From NCBI GenBank assembly GCA_964528095.1, contig CAZGSG010000239.1, forward strand, positions 1 to 9,153: a DNA stretch of 9,153 nt, read 5' to 3'. A program made the position numbers and the translations under genes. The notes below the pieces were generated by a model. It saw only the letters and a list, made by a program, of their open reading frames with translations. It was not told the DNA's origin and made no database searches. Origin of the DNA: CAZGSG01 sp964528095 (GTDB lineage Bacteria; Bacteroidota; Bacteroidia; Chitinophagales; Chitinophagaceae). This document shows, piece after piece, positions 1-7,248 of this stretch. Within the stretch, counting starts at the first letter, position 1. Every line of letters begins with the position of its first letter.

Positions 1-36
1 TAAAAAAGCTTGATTGAATTGATCAAAACTATTAGT

Positions 37-516
37 ATGAAAAAAAATATCGCTCTGTGTATTGGCATGTTATTGTTTACTGCAATAATGGCCACACCTG
101 ATTCTTTTGATGCTGGCAATAAACGTCATCCCCTGCCCGGCACAGCTAGTTTTATCGACACGGATCTCAGGATCACGTATCCGCTGATAGGGAAAAAAGT
201 ACGCGGTTACATTGTAATTAAAGGAAAAGCAAAGGCAGGGTCTTTTGTTACGATCACCGTGTCTTCTACCTATTATAAACTAGGTGTGGATCAGCAAAAA
301 AGAAAAATTTTAAAAGGAGAAGGTCCGCTAAAAAGCGAAGCGCGTACCGTGCGTATAAAAACAAACGGGCAGGGTTTTTGGTCTACCAATGCGTTTAATT
401 TCCGTAACCAGGGTTGGAGTGAAGAGTTTAAGATCGTAGCAAAATCAGTAGAAGGAAAAAACGCGACCTATGTGACTGTCACGGATGATACCAAACCCGC
501 GATAGCCTGGGATTGA
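37..516 (+). CDS. Small exported Ig-like protein of unknown function
   Basis: The protein has 159 residues. The frame is open further upstream to a TTG at 10, but the ATG at 37 is preferred because it begins a clean signal peptide: MKKN, a hydrophobic stretch, then a polar region from about residue 20. The mature part (about residues 40-155) is rich in alternating beta-strand-like segments (VRGYIVIKGKAKAGSFVTI, KIVAKSVEGKNATYVTV). That pattern resembles the bacterial Ig-like or surface beta-sandwich domains of exported proteins. I recognise no catalytic motif, and the mature part has no cysteine. The stop at 514-516 is 17 nt before the ATG of the next gene, another exported protein, so the two are probably co-transcribed and may act together in the envelope. 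That partnership is inferred from spacing only. The 36 bases upstream in the window are too few to judge the promoter. Confidence 0.75.
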   Translation: MKKNIALCIGMLLFTAIMATPDSFDAGNKRHPLPGTASFIDTDLRITYPLIGKKVRGYIVIKGKAKAGSFVTITVSSTYYKLGVDQQKRKILKGEGPLKSEARTVRIKTNGQGFWSTNAFNFRNQGWSEEFKIVAKSVEGKNATYVTVTDDTKPAIAWD

Positions 517-533
517 TCATTTTAATTTTTTGT

Positions 534-1601
534 ATGTTTCATAAAACAATCATCACCTGTATTGTCTTTCTTTTTTTGCTGTTGCCTGCGGCGTCTTGTT
601 TTTCCCAGGATATCCCCGCATGTATTGCTGATATCACAAAGCCCGGCAGTTTCTCAAAGAAAGAACTAATAGGTCGCAGGACTGTCAGCCAGGGACGAAC
701 GGTGTATGCGGTGCAATTGATCAGGCCTCCCAGATGCATGGATTGTGCAAGTGGTACCCTGTACTACGATTCGGCTTGTAAACTTGCCGCCAGTTTTACG
801 ATCGGCAATGCTCCTTCTGCTTATATTAGCGATGGTTATTCTGCAACAGACTTTATTGAAGCAAGGTCTCCTATGTATAGCTCAAGGATAAGAATAGAAA
901 AAAAGGTCCCGGCCTGTATATCCTCCGCTATTGCCCGCCCCGATTCCTTATTGACTGCGGGGATAAGCAGCGTACAGGAAATGTCTATGAACGGAAAAAC
1001 TGTTTATTATTTTCAGTCTGCTTCTATAAATAAAAAGAACTGTGCTGACTGCGCTACTATATTTACTTATTATGATTCAACCTGTAGCCAGCCGATTCGT
1101 TTTTCTGTGGGAGGTTTTGCCGGCGTGGTGGCACCGGCCGGTTTTACCAAAAAGGATTATGCGGATAAAAAGCTTATCCGTGTACTTTGGTCAGCGCCTA
1201 TGCCCAAGAAACCTGCTGCCAATCCATTTCCGGCACCTGTTACCTTTACCATTACCCAAACATATGATACCGGTATCAATTTATTCCTGAAGAATGATCA
1301 ACTTACTATATCCACCGCGGAAGGCCTTTATCATTACCGGGATGGTAAATTACTGAACCGGTATAAGATCATTCCCCAGCAAATAAAACAATTGATTACC
1401 ACCACCTGTCTTATACCGCCCTGCCCTGTTCGCCAGGAAGAAAAAGTCGTTTATTATCTTGAACCTTTTAGACGTTACATCGATATACGTGTTTTATCTG
1501 ACAGGGCATGGTTCTGTGTTTCCAAAAAAACTTTTGATATGGCCAGTAAAGAGATGGTATTCAAAGAAGGCGACTGGACCACAGGATACCGGTTGAAATA
1601 A
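534..1601 (+). CDS. Exported protein with duplicated four-cysteine module, unknown function
   Basis: The protein has 355 residues. An in-frame TTG at 513 would overlap the previous gene; the ATG at 534 opens directly into a signal peptide (hydrophobic core about residues 5-20, then AASCFSQ), so I chose it. Cys22 could be a lipidation site, but the lipobox is poor because position -3 is Ala. The body contains two copies of one module. Copy 1 (about 28-107) has Cys30, Cys68, Cys71 and Cys82. Copy 2 (about 126-209) has Cys128, Cys170, Cys173 and Cys184. Both share PACI, then TVY, then C-x-D-C, then YYDS-x-C, then a Phe-rich strand and a D-[FY] end. The C-terminal third (about 240-355) is a different region with two more cysteines in TCLIPPC and is unassigned. 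The conserved cysteines suggest disulfides or metal binding, which is inference. It probably shares a transcript with the exported gene just upstream. Confidence 0.75.
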   Translation: MFHKTIITCIVFLFLLLPAASCFSQDIPACIADITKPGSFSKKELIGRRTVSQGRTVYAVQLIRPPRCMDCASGTLYYDSACKLAASFTIGNAPSAYISDGYSATDFIEARSPMYSSRIRIEKKVPACISSAIARPDSLLTAGISSVQEMSMNGKTVYYFQSASINKKNCADCATIFTYYDSTCSQPIRFSVGGFAGVVAPAGFTKKDYADKKLIRVLWSAPMPKKPAANPFPAPVTFTITQTYDTGINLFLKNDQLTISTAEGLYHYRDGKLLNRYKIIPQQIKQLITTTCLIPPCPVRQEEKVVYYLEPFRRYIDIRVLSDRAWFCVSKKTFDMASKEMVFKEGDWTTGYRLK

Positions 1602-1605
1602 AATG

Positions 1606-1639
1606 CAAAAATACCTTCCTGATATCGGGGCTATTTTTG
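1606..1639. terminator. Probable bidirectional terminator between convergent genes
   Basis: CAAAAATA (1606-1613) pairs with TATTTTTG (1632-1639) around an 18-base centre that can extend the stem through C1615-G1630 and neighbouring G-U and G-C pairs. The A-run on one arm and T-run on the other give a U-tract in either direction. It lies in the 47-base gap between two convergent stop codons (1601 and 1649), where a shared terminator is expected. The G+C part of the stem is weak. Confidence 0.5.
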
Positions 1640-1648
1640 TATTAAGAA

Positions 1649-3613
1649 CTAATATTCGCCGCCAATGACCCGTTTGTTCAGTTTCAAATAGGGATCGTTA
1701 AATGCAGGCAATCTTGAAGGGGACTTTTTGGCCGCGCTTGTATCGGTCAGGGTTTTTATAAACGCCACAAGATCTTTCTTCTCTTTATCTGTGAGCTTAA
1801 GCTCTATTGGCAAAATGGTGAAGAATGGCAGGTCCTTCATGTCGGGGCGCATATCGCGGGCAAATTTATTACCTGCCGCATGATCATAAAAATTGACGAC
1901 CTGCTCCAGCGTTTTATAAACACCATTATGCATATAAGGAGATGTTACTGCTGCATTGCGTACGGTAGGTGTCTTAAAGGAGAACCTGGTCAACGCATCT
2001 CCCGTCAGTTTCATCAGCCCCAGATCAGGATCTACTACATATTTATTCATCGTATCCCGGATGGGCACGCCGATGGAATGATGATCAGTAATATCATAGA
2101 ACGGCGGTAATGCGCCATTAAATAAAGGAGCAGTATGACAAATTCCGCATTTGGCTTTACCCATGTATACATTAAATCCATTGATCTCTTCCGCGCTTAG
2201 TTTGGTCACATCGCCCTGCATATACTGATCAAAACGGCTGTTGAGCCCCGTAAGCGTACGCTCATACACACCGATCGCATGTTTGATATCAGCTCTTTTG
2301 ATACCTTCTTTTATTGTTGCCGGAAACGCTTTGTTGAAGAGGCTTAGGTATTCCGGGCTTGCATTCAATTTGTCTACTACCCCATCAAAGGAACTATGCA
2401 TCTCTGCTACATTGTTCACCACCGAATCCAGTTGATCTTCCAATGAAGCCGCACGAAGGTCCCAGAACAGTTTTTTCTGGAAACCGGAATTGATCACAGT
2501 CGGGGAATTGCGGGGTAATAGCTCCAGGTCGAATGACATGCTCTTGGTACGGCCATCGGTAAAAGCCAGCTCTGGTTTATGACAGGATGCACAGGCTCGC
2601 CTGTTATTATCCGATGAAATCGGATCGAAAAATAATAATTCACCGAGCTTCGCCTTTTCCGGGGAATAAAAAGCCTCTTTATTTGGAGCAAAATAGTCTG
2701 CGTTGAAAATATTCTTGTCGTAAATATGTTTTGCATTTGGTTTTAATGCAGCGAATTTTTTGATAAAAGGGACCTTCAGCGCTACCTGCATATCATTCAG
2801 CAATTGAGATAAAGGGATCAGGTTATTCTTAATAAAATACATCCGGTTGAATGCCTGGTAGTTTTTATTATCAGCAAGAAATTTTTTGGTGCTGGCGTAT
2901 AGGTTTTTCCATTGTTTTTGTAAGACAGACTGAGAAGCAGGCAATTCACTCACTAATTCCCCGGTAAATAATAACCAGCTTTCGATCGATCCATTCAGTG
3001 AGGGCATGGCCGCATCATCAATGATGAAATCGCTGTTGGCTATATCAATTGTGCTGATCCGAAAAATCTCTGTTCGCAGCACATCGAACAATTGTGACTC
3101 CGTCATTTTTTCAACATGCGTTGTATAATTGCAATCTGCCAGCACATGGCGATAGGTTTTAGTTGCCTGGGTGATGAAGTTTCGCTGTGCAATGGAGTCT
3201 TCTTTGGTATAGTATTTCCGTAAGGAACTATCCGGTTCATTACCTATTGGGCCCGCAAACAACCAGGTATCCGGTAATACGGCAAAAAAGCCGGGATTAT
3301 CATTCTTCTTAAAATTAAAAGGGCCAACGAGCTTGCTATAATACAATTCGGGTTCGAAATAAAGAATGAAGCCAGCCGCACGCTTAAAATAGTACGCAAG
3401 CTCTTTATATTTTTTTTCACGGGCGGCAAAGCTGCTATCGTAAAAATAAATTGGGTAGGCTTGCAGAAAGGAATCCAGGGATTGCGCTCTTTTGATATAG
3501 AGTTTGCCGATCCGGGAAACAGTAGCCGACAGGTCTTTTTTCTTTTCCTTTGTCGACATGCTAAGTATGGCGATGGCGAAGGTCAGCGTGGATAGAAGAA
3601 GGATCTTTTTCAT
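1649..3613 (-). CDS. Diheme cytochrome c peroxidase (MauG/CcpA family) with long N-terminal extension
   Basis: The protein has 654 residues, roughly twice a classical bacterial diheme peroxidase (about 320-350). Residues 1-19 form a signal peptide (MKKILLLSTLTFAIAILS), which fits a periplasmic site for c-type heme attachment. Two heme sites are visible: CASCH at 341-345, followed by ELAFTDG, and CGICH at 489-493. Between them, WDLRAASLEDQ starts at Trp384 and corresponds to the family's WDGRA-SLE-Q segment with Leu in place of Gly. NNVAEM follows where NPxEM is usual. The end has TPTVRN and SPYMHNG, typical of the C-terminal heme domain. Known members reduce hydrogen peroxide with electrons from small cytochromes, or modify proteins as MauG does; which applies here cannot be told. 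Residues about 25-315 look helical and are unassigned. They lack a CxxCH. The gene lies 98 bases downstream of hutH on the same strand, with no clear promoter of its own. Confidence 0.9.
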   Translation of the reverse strand: MKKILLLSTLTFAIAILSMSTKEKKKDLSATVSRIGKLYIKRAQSLDSFLQAYPIYFYDSSFAAREKKYKELAYYFKRAAGFILYFEPELYYSKLVGPFNFKKNDNPGFFAVLPDTWLFAGPIGNEPDSSLRKYYTKEDSIAQRNFITQATKTYRHVLADCNYTTHVEKMTESQLFDVLRTEIFRISTIDIANSDFIIDDAAMPSLNGSIESWLLFTGELVSELPASQSVLQKQWKNLYASTKKFLADNKNYQAFNRMYFIKNNLIPLSQLLNDMQVALKVPFIKKFAALKPNAKHIYDKNIFNADYFAPNKEAFYSPEKAKLGELLFFDPISSDNNRRACASCHKPELAFTDGRTKSMSFDLELLPRNSPTVINSGFQKKLFWDLRAASLEDQLDSVVNNVAEMHSSFDGVVDKLNASPEYLSLFNKAFPATIKEGIKRADIKHAIGVYERTLTGLNSRFDQYMQGDVTKLSAEEINGFNVYMGKAKCGICHTAPLFNGALPPFYDITDHHSIGVPIRDTMNKYVVDPDLGLMKLTGDALTRFSFKTPTVRNAAVTSPYMHNGVYKTLEQVVNFYDHAAGNKFARDMRPDMKDLPFFTILPIELKLTDKEKKDLVAFIKTLTDTSAAKKSPSRLPAFNDPYLKLNKRVIGGEY

Positions 3614-3711
3614 AAATAAATCGCTGCAGTGGCGGGACTGAAAATACGGATTATCTGAATTTCCTGTCAGTGAATATTGTTGCCTGGTTTTTTAATAAGC
3701 ATAGCCCAATA

Positions 3712-5274
3712 TTAAATTTCAAATCCCGCAAATGATTCATTCAGCCGGACTTTCCTTGTTGCCGCAAATTCGTTTACTTCTGTCACAAAACTAAAATCCC
3801 TGACGATTGCCGTGATCTTGTTTATATCTTCAGCAAATATTCTATCTTCTTCTGCAAATCCCACAAAATCACGCACATAGTCATGCGCAAATTCAAGTAT
3901 TTCGCTGCTTTTATGAGGTCTTCTAAACTCAATGGCCTGGCAGGCACTTAGGAGTTCAATGGCCAGGATGTATTCAAGGTTGTCCAGTACCCGGTTCAGT
4001 TTCCGACCGCTGATACTGCCCATGCTCACATGATCTTCCTGGCCCAGGCTGGTGGGAATACTGTCGGCTGAGGCTGGAAAACACAGGGTTTTATTTTCAG
4101 TGACAAGCGCCGCCGTGGTGTACTGTGGTATCATAAAACCGCTGTTCAGTCCCACATCTTTCATCAATAACATGGGCAACCCCCACTTACCTTCCAGTAA
4201 TAAATAACAGCGACGGTCGGAAATATTGCCGATTTCGGCCGCCGCAAAACAGGCATAGTCGAGCGGCAGGGCCAATGGCTGTCCATGAAAATTACCCCCG
4301 CTGATGGTATCGTTTGCCGAAAAAATGATGGGGTTATCGGTGACGGCATTGAGTTCTGTTTCTGTCAATTCCTTCAAATGCAACCAGGCATTGCGACTGG
4401 CACCATGTACCTGCGGCATGCAACGGAGTGAATAAGGGTCCTGCACGCGGCCGCAGTCGATATGACTTTGCATGATAGCCGAATCGTGTAGCAGTAGTCG
4501 CAATCGCTGCGCCACCAGTTTATTTCCCGTAAATGGTCTCAGTTCGTGTAACCGTGCATCAAAAGGAGCATTGGTACCGGTGAGCGATTCCAGCGTCATG
4601 GCACCGATAATATCCGCTGCTTCGAGGCAATTGTGCATACGCTGCACGGCTTTTACCGCAAAGGAGAGAATAAATTGTGTGCCGTTGATCAGCGCTAATC
4701 CTTCTTTGGGGCCTAATTGGATGGCAGTAATCTTCTCCTTTTCAAAAATTTTGCTGGTACTGGTGCGGACCCCTTTATAATAACATTCGCCGAGCCCGAT
4801 AAGAGGCAGGAATAAATGAGCCAGGGGCGCAAGATCACCCGATGCCCCCACACTTCCCTTTTCGGGCACAATGGGAATAATATCATTTTCAATATGCCAG
4901 CAGATGCGCTGCAGTGTTTCCAGTTGTACCCCGCTGAATCCCTGTGCAAGCGCATGCACTTTGGTAATGAGCATGATCTTCGCGACCTCGACGGGGATAG
5001 GATCGCCCACTCCCACGCTGTGGCTTTGTAAAATTTTATATTGTAAGGTGGCGGTATCTTCTTCTGAAATGGGTTTATTGGCTAAAATACCAAAACCGGT
5101 ATTGACGCCGTAAACTGTTCGTTTGCTGGCAACGATGTCCTGCACAGATTGTCTGGAAGCCTGGATCTTCTGGATCGCCGTTTTATTCAAAACAGCTTTT
5201 ATTTTACCGTTTGCAATGGCAATCGTTATTCCTACGGTGAGCGGATCGATGCCGTAATTGAAATTTGTACTCAT
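3712..5274 (-). CDS. hutH: Histidine ammonia-lyase
   Basis: The enzyme has 520 residues, the usual size. It removes ammonia from L-histidine to give trans-urocanate, the first step of histidine degradation in the cytoplasm. The MIO cofactor triad Ala144-Ser145-Gly146 sits in GSVGASGDLAPL. YGVNTGFG (55-62) carries the conserved catalytic Tyr. SH at 84-85 matches the histidine-recognition His of the Pseudomonas enzyme, and QEDHVSM with Glu413 matches the HAL-type Glu that phenylalanine lyases replace with Gln. These favour histidine over tyrosine or phenylalanine as substrate. The frame extends to a TTG at 5283, but the ATG at 5274 is the better start. No hutU, hutI or hutG is in the window, so the pathway must be encoded elsewhere, or the enzyme serves another purpose. 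The next gene on the strand, the peroxidase, is 98 bases away and unrelated. Confidence 0.93.
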   Translation of the reverse strand: MSTNFNYGIDPLTVGITIAIANGKIKAVLNKTAIQKIQASRQSVQDIVASKRTVYGVNTGFGILANKPISEEDTATLQYKILQSHSVGVGDPIPVEVAKIMLITKVHALAQGFSGVQLETLQRICWHIENDIIPIVPEKGSVGASGDLAPLAHLFLPLIGLGECYYKGVRTSTSKIFEKEKITAIQLGPKEGLALINGTQFILSFAVKAVQRMHNCLEAADIIGAMTLESLTGTNAPFDARLHELRPFTGNKLVAQRLRLLLHDSAIMQSHIDCGRVQDPYSLRCMPQVHGASRNAWLHLKELTETELNAVTDNPIIFSANDTISGGNFHGQPLALPLDYACFAAAEIGNISDRRCYLLLEGKWGLPMLLMKDVGLNSGFMIPQYTTAALVTENKTLCFPASADSIPTSLGQEDHVSMGSISGRKLNRVLDNLEYILAIELLSACQAIEFRRPHKSSEILEFAHDYVRDFVGFAEEDRIFAEDINKITAIVRDFSFVTEVNEFAATRKVRLNESFAGFEI

Positions 5275-5280
5275 AAGTGG

Positions 5281-5288
5281 CAAATGTA
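5281..5288 (-). promoter_or_regulatory. Candidate -7 box of hutH
   Basis: Read on the minus strand, TACATTTG matches the Bacteroidota -7 consensus TAnnTTTG exactly. It ends only 6 bases before the ATG of hutH, so a start point a few bases downstream would give an almost leaderless mRNA. There is no good TTTG at the -33 position, only AGTTA at about the right distance. The match could therefore be chance. Confidence 0.35.
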
Positions 5289-5323
5289 ATTTCTTTTGCA
5301 GGATAACTTTATCTGAAAGAGGT

Positions 5324-5354
5324 TTGTCCGGCTCACCTATTTTTTGTTACTTTG
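5324..5354 (+). promoter_or_regulatory. Candidate promoter of tRNA-Arg
   Basis: TTG at 5324-5326 (TTTG from 5323) and TTACTTTG at 5347-5354 are separated by 20 bases. This fits the Bacteroidota pattern TTTG - about 20 - TAnnTTTG with one mismatch. The box ends 11 bases before the first base of the tRNA, leaving room for a short 5' leader. It is divergent from the hutH promoter in the same 91-base gap. Confidence 0.55.
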
Positions 5355-5365
5355 CCGCCTCGTTT

Positions 5366-5439
5366 GACCCGGTAGCTCAGCTGAATAGAGCAATTGCCTT
5401 CTAAGCAATAGGTCATTGGTTTGAATCCAATCCGGGTCA
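5366..5439 (+). tRNA. tRNA-Arg, anticodon TCT
   Basis: A full cloverleaf folds from 74 bases. The acceptor GACCCGG (5366-5372) pairs with CCGGGTC (5432-5438), with discriminator A5439. The D stem GCTC (5375-5378) pairs with GAGC (5388-5391). The anticodon stem ATTGC (5393-5397) pairs with GCAAT (5405-5409) around loop CTTCTAA, giving anticodon TCT (5400-5402), which reads AGA/AGG. The T stem ATTGG (5415-5419) pairs with CCAAT (5427-5431). CCA is not encoded. The D loop reads AGCTGAATA, so position 19 is A instead of the near-universal G. The T loop reads TTTGAAT, so position 56 is T instead of C. The two changes preserve the 19-56 tertiary pair as A-U. Confidence 0.95.
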
Positions 5440-5442
5440 CAG

Positions 5443-5470
5443 AAAAGCAAGACAAGCGTCTTGCTTTTTT
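5443..5470 (+). terminator. Intrinsic terminator after tRNA-Arg
   Basis: AAAAGCAAGAC (5443-5453) and GTCTTGCTTTT (5458-5468) form a perfect 11-bp stem around the 4-base loop AAGC, with the T-run continuing to 5470. It starts 3 bases after the tRNA, as expected for a single-gene tRNA transcript. Confidence 0.88.
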
Positions 5471-5558
5471 ATTGCCTGCAGAATACGGAATGCAAATACC
5501 CACATAGCATCCGGATTTTTCTTTGCCCTATCTTGCGGACCCTTACAATTTAACCTTT

Positions 5559-6641
5559 ATGGATCCTCTCAAGGAAATGTTCAACAAAAGATTTTACCAG
5601 CATTTTGCCGCCGCTTTTGCAAATGCCGATAAAAAGTTCAGAAGTGAAGCATTTGTCAGTGATGTGACCGAAAATATGGAGACGCTTTCCCTGAACGGCA
5701 GACTGAGAAATACGTCCGTAGTACTTAAAAAATACCTGCCCGATAATTTTGAAAAAGCTGTTGCTGTCTTATTCAAGGCCGCTCCTTCCCTGTCTACTGG
5801 CTATACGGCATTGGTATTACCTGATTTTATCGCGCTATATGGAAAAGATCATTTTGACTTATCCATGAAAGCGTTGAAATATTTTACCAGAATGGGGTCC
5901 TCCGAATTCGCCATCCGCGAATTCCTGAAAACAGACCTGGAAAAAACATTGAAACTAATGCTGGAATGGTCTAAGGATAAAGACCCTCATGTAAGACGAC
6001 TGGCTTCTGAAGGTAGCCGGCCCCGGCTGCCCTGGTCATTCAAACTGGAAGAAATTATTAAAACCCCGGAACTTACAAGGGGAATACTGGAAAATCTGAA
6101 AGCCGATGAAGAACTATATGTAAAAAAATCAGTGGCCAATCATCTCAATGATATTTCCAAAAACAATACGGCTTATATGCTTGCACTGGTCAAAAGCTGG
6201 GACAACAATAACCCGCATACCAGTTGGATCATTAAACATGCCAGCCGCACGCTTATCAAAAAAGGACACCAGGATTCGCTCGCGCTGTTTAGTTTTGAAA
6301 AGAATATAAAACTAAGGCTCGACAAATTCAAACTCAGCACGACAGCTATCCGGTTAGGGGAAGAATTGCATTTTCAATTTCAATTGACCAGCGAAAAAAG
6401 AACGGCACAGAAATTAGTGATCGATTATGCTATCCATTATTCAAAATCCTCCGGCAAATCATCCGCAAAGATCTTTAAACTAAAAGAAATAAACCTGTTA
6501 CCTGGGCAACAGGTGATCATTACCAAAAAACAACTGTTTAAAGATCTAACAACACGTAAACACTATGCAGGAAAACACGTGCTCGAAATAATGGTGAATG
6601 GAAAACTGATGGGCAGCAAAACTTTCCAGTTAATGGTATAA
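5559..6641 (+). CDS. alkC: AlkC-family DNA glycosylase with C-terminal Ig-like domain
   Basis: The protein has 360 residues from the ATG at 5559; the frame extends to a TTG at 5523, but MDPLKEMFNKRF is the typical beginning of the family. It belongs to the HEAT-like-repeat DNA alkylation repair glycosylases. Residues about 1-240 are helical repeats with the family signatures SSEFAIREFL (Glu121), HVRRLASEGSRPRLPW (144-159, with Glu151), VANHLNDISKNN and WIIKHASRTLIKKG. Characterised AlkC enzymes excise cationic N-alkylated bases, notably 3-methyladenine and 3-methylcytosine, without flipping the base, starting base excision repair. Residues about 250-360 are strand-rich (LGEELHFQFQLTS, HVLEIMVNG) and match the Ig-like domain that separates AlkC from the shorter AlkD. 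I cannot assign catalytic residues with certainty. It is a lone gene, 25 bases from the convergent cupin gene, with no convincing promoter box in 5471-5558. Confidence 0.85.
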   Translation: MDPLKEMFNKRFYQHFAAAFANADKKFRSEAFVSDVTENMETLSLNGRLRNTSVVLKKYLPDNFEKAVAVLFKAAPSLSTGYTALVLPDFIALYGKDHFDLSMKALKYFTRMGSSEFAIREFLKTDLEKTLKLMLEWSKDKDPHVRRLASEGSRPRLPWSFKLEEIIKTPELTRGILENLKADEELYVKKSVANHLNDISKNNTAYMLALVKSWDNNNPHTSWIIKHASRTLIKKGHQDSLALFSFEKNIKLRLDKFKLSTTAIRLGEELHFQFQLTSEKRTAQKLVIDYAIHYSKSSGKSSAKIFKLKEINLLPGQQVIITKKQLFKDLTTRKHYAGKHVLEIMVNGKLMGSKTFQLMV

Positions 6642-6666
6642 AATGTGTTGAAAGACCAGTAAGCTC

Positions 6667-7215
6667 TTATAAACTGAGTGGCGGCCCAACTACTTTCATT
6701 CCATGCGACTTGTGTATTTTCTGTATTTCTTCTTCTGTTGGCCGCTCCTTTAAACCATTCATCTTTACAAAAAACTCTTCCATTTTTCCTGCAGGTTGTA
6801 AGAAATAGAGCAGCCTGCCTTTATCCGTTAACTGGATCCAGCTATGTGGTATAGTGCGTGGGAGAAAGATCGTGTCACCTGGTTTTAGTACTTTAGTTTC
6901 ATCACCCACTACAAACCGGTATTCTCCTTCGATAACATAAAACAATTCATCCTGGTAAAAATGCAAATGCAGGGAAGGTCCCGCTTTTGCCAGGCCTGTG
7001 TATTCAAAAACAGCGAGTTGTCCATCTGTATCCTTGCCCGATATTTTCAGATCATTGGGGTGCAGACCTCTGAATTTGATCGTATCATTAAATCTTGATT
7101 TACCTGCTTCTACGGTAAACGGTTTTTTACTACGGGTTTGCTTTTGATCTGCCTGTGCAAATGCAAGCATAGGTGTGGCGGCCAGGGTGGTCAACAAGAA
7201 TTTTCTTCTTTCCAT
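6667..7215 (-). CDS. Exported cupin-domain protein
   Basis: The protein has 182 residues. The N-terminus MERRKFLLTT followed by a hydrophobic stretch and AFA-QA (about 18-22) is a Tat-like signal peptide with a plausible cleavage site after Ala20. One cupin beta-barrel covers about 65-135. Motif 1 has His83, His85 and Glu90 (HLHFYQDE). Motif 2 has GDTIFLP followed by His124 in IPHSW. Together these are a complete set of metal ligands, so a metal-binding periplasmic protein is likely. Such small cupins include dioxygenases and isomerases, and some are only sugar or ligand binders; the substrate cannot be read from the sequence. The AraC-type regulator lies 67 bases upstream on the same strand, suggesting an operon or local control. 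Its stop faces that of alkC across 25 bases without a clear terminator. Confidence 0.85.
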   Translation of the reverse strand: MERRKFLLTTLAATPMLAFAQADQKQTRSKKPFTVEAGKSRFNDTIKFRGLHPNDLKISGKDTDGQLAVFEYTGLAKAGPSLHLHFYQDELFYVIEGEYRFVVGDETKVLKPGDTIFLPRTIPHSWIQLTDKGRLLYFLQPAGKMEEFFVKMNGLKERPTEEEIQKIHKSHGMKVVGPPLSL

Positions 7216-7248
7216 AACGATTGCTTTTGTTATGTAAAGATGCTGTTG

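Noticed and set aside
1042..1290. Plus-strand 82-codon open frame inside the Cys-module gene
   Set aside because: It is a shadow frame within a gene with clear signal peptide and duplicated domain; the alternative product shows no motif.
3673..3713. Inverted repeat AATATTG / CAATATT between hutH and the peroxidase gene
   Set aside because: The arms are only 7 AT-rich bases with a 27-base loop, overlap the hutH stop codon, and have no T-run after the stem. This is too weak for a terminator or operator.
4472..4780. Plus-strand 102-codon open frame opposite hutH
   Set aside because: It is antisense to a strongly conserved part of hutH, is low-complexity Ser/Ala/Cys-rich and has no recognisable domain.
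5340..5470. tRNA gene as an integration site with a flanking mobile element
   Set aside because: tRNA 3' ends are common attachment sites, but no integrase and no repeat of the tRNA 3' end is found in the window.
5511..5558. Promoter-like TTTCTTTG and TATCTTG upstream of alkC
   Set aside because: Neither has a -33 element at the right distance, and both deviate from TAnnTTTG.
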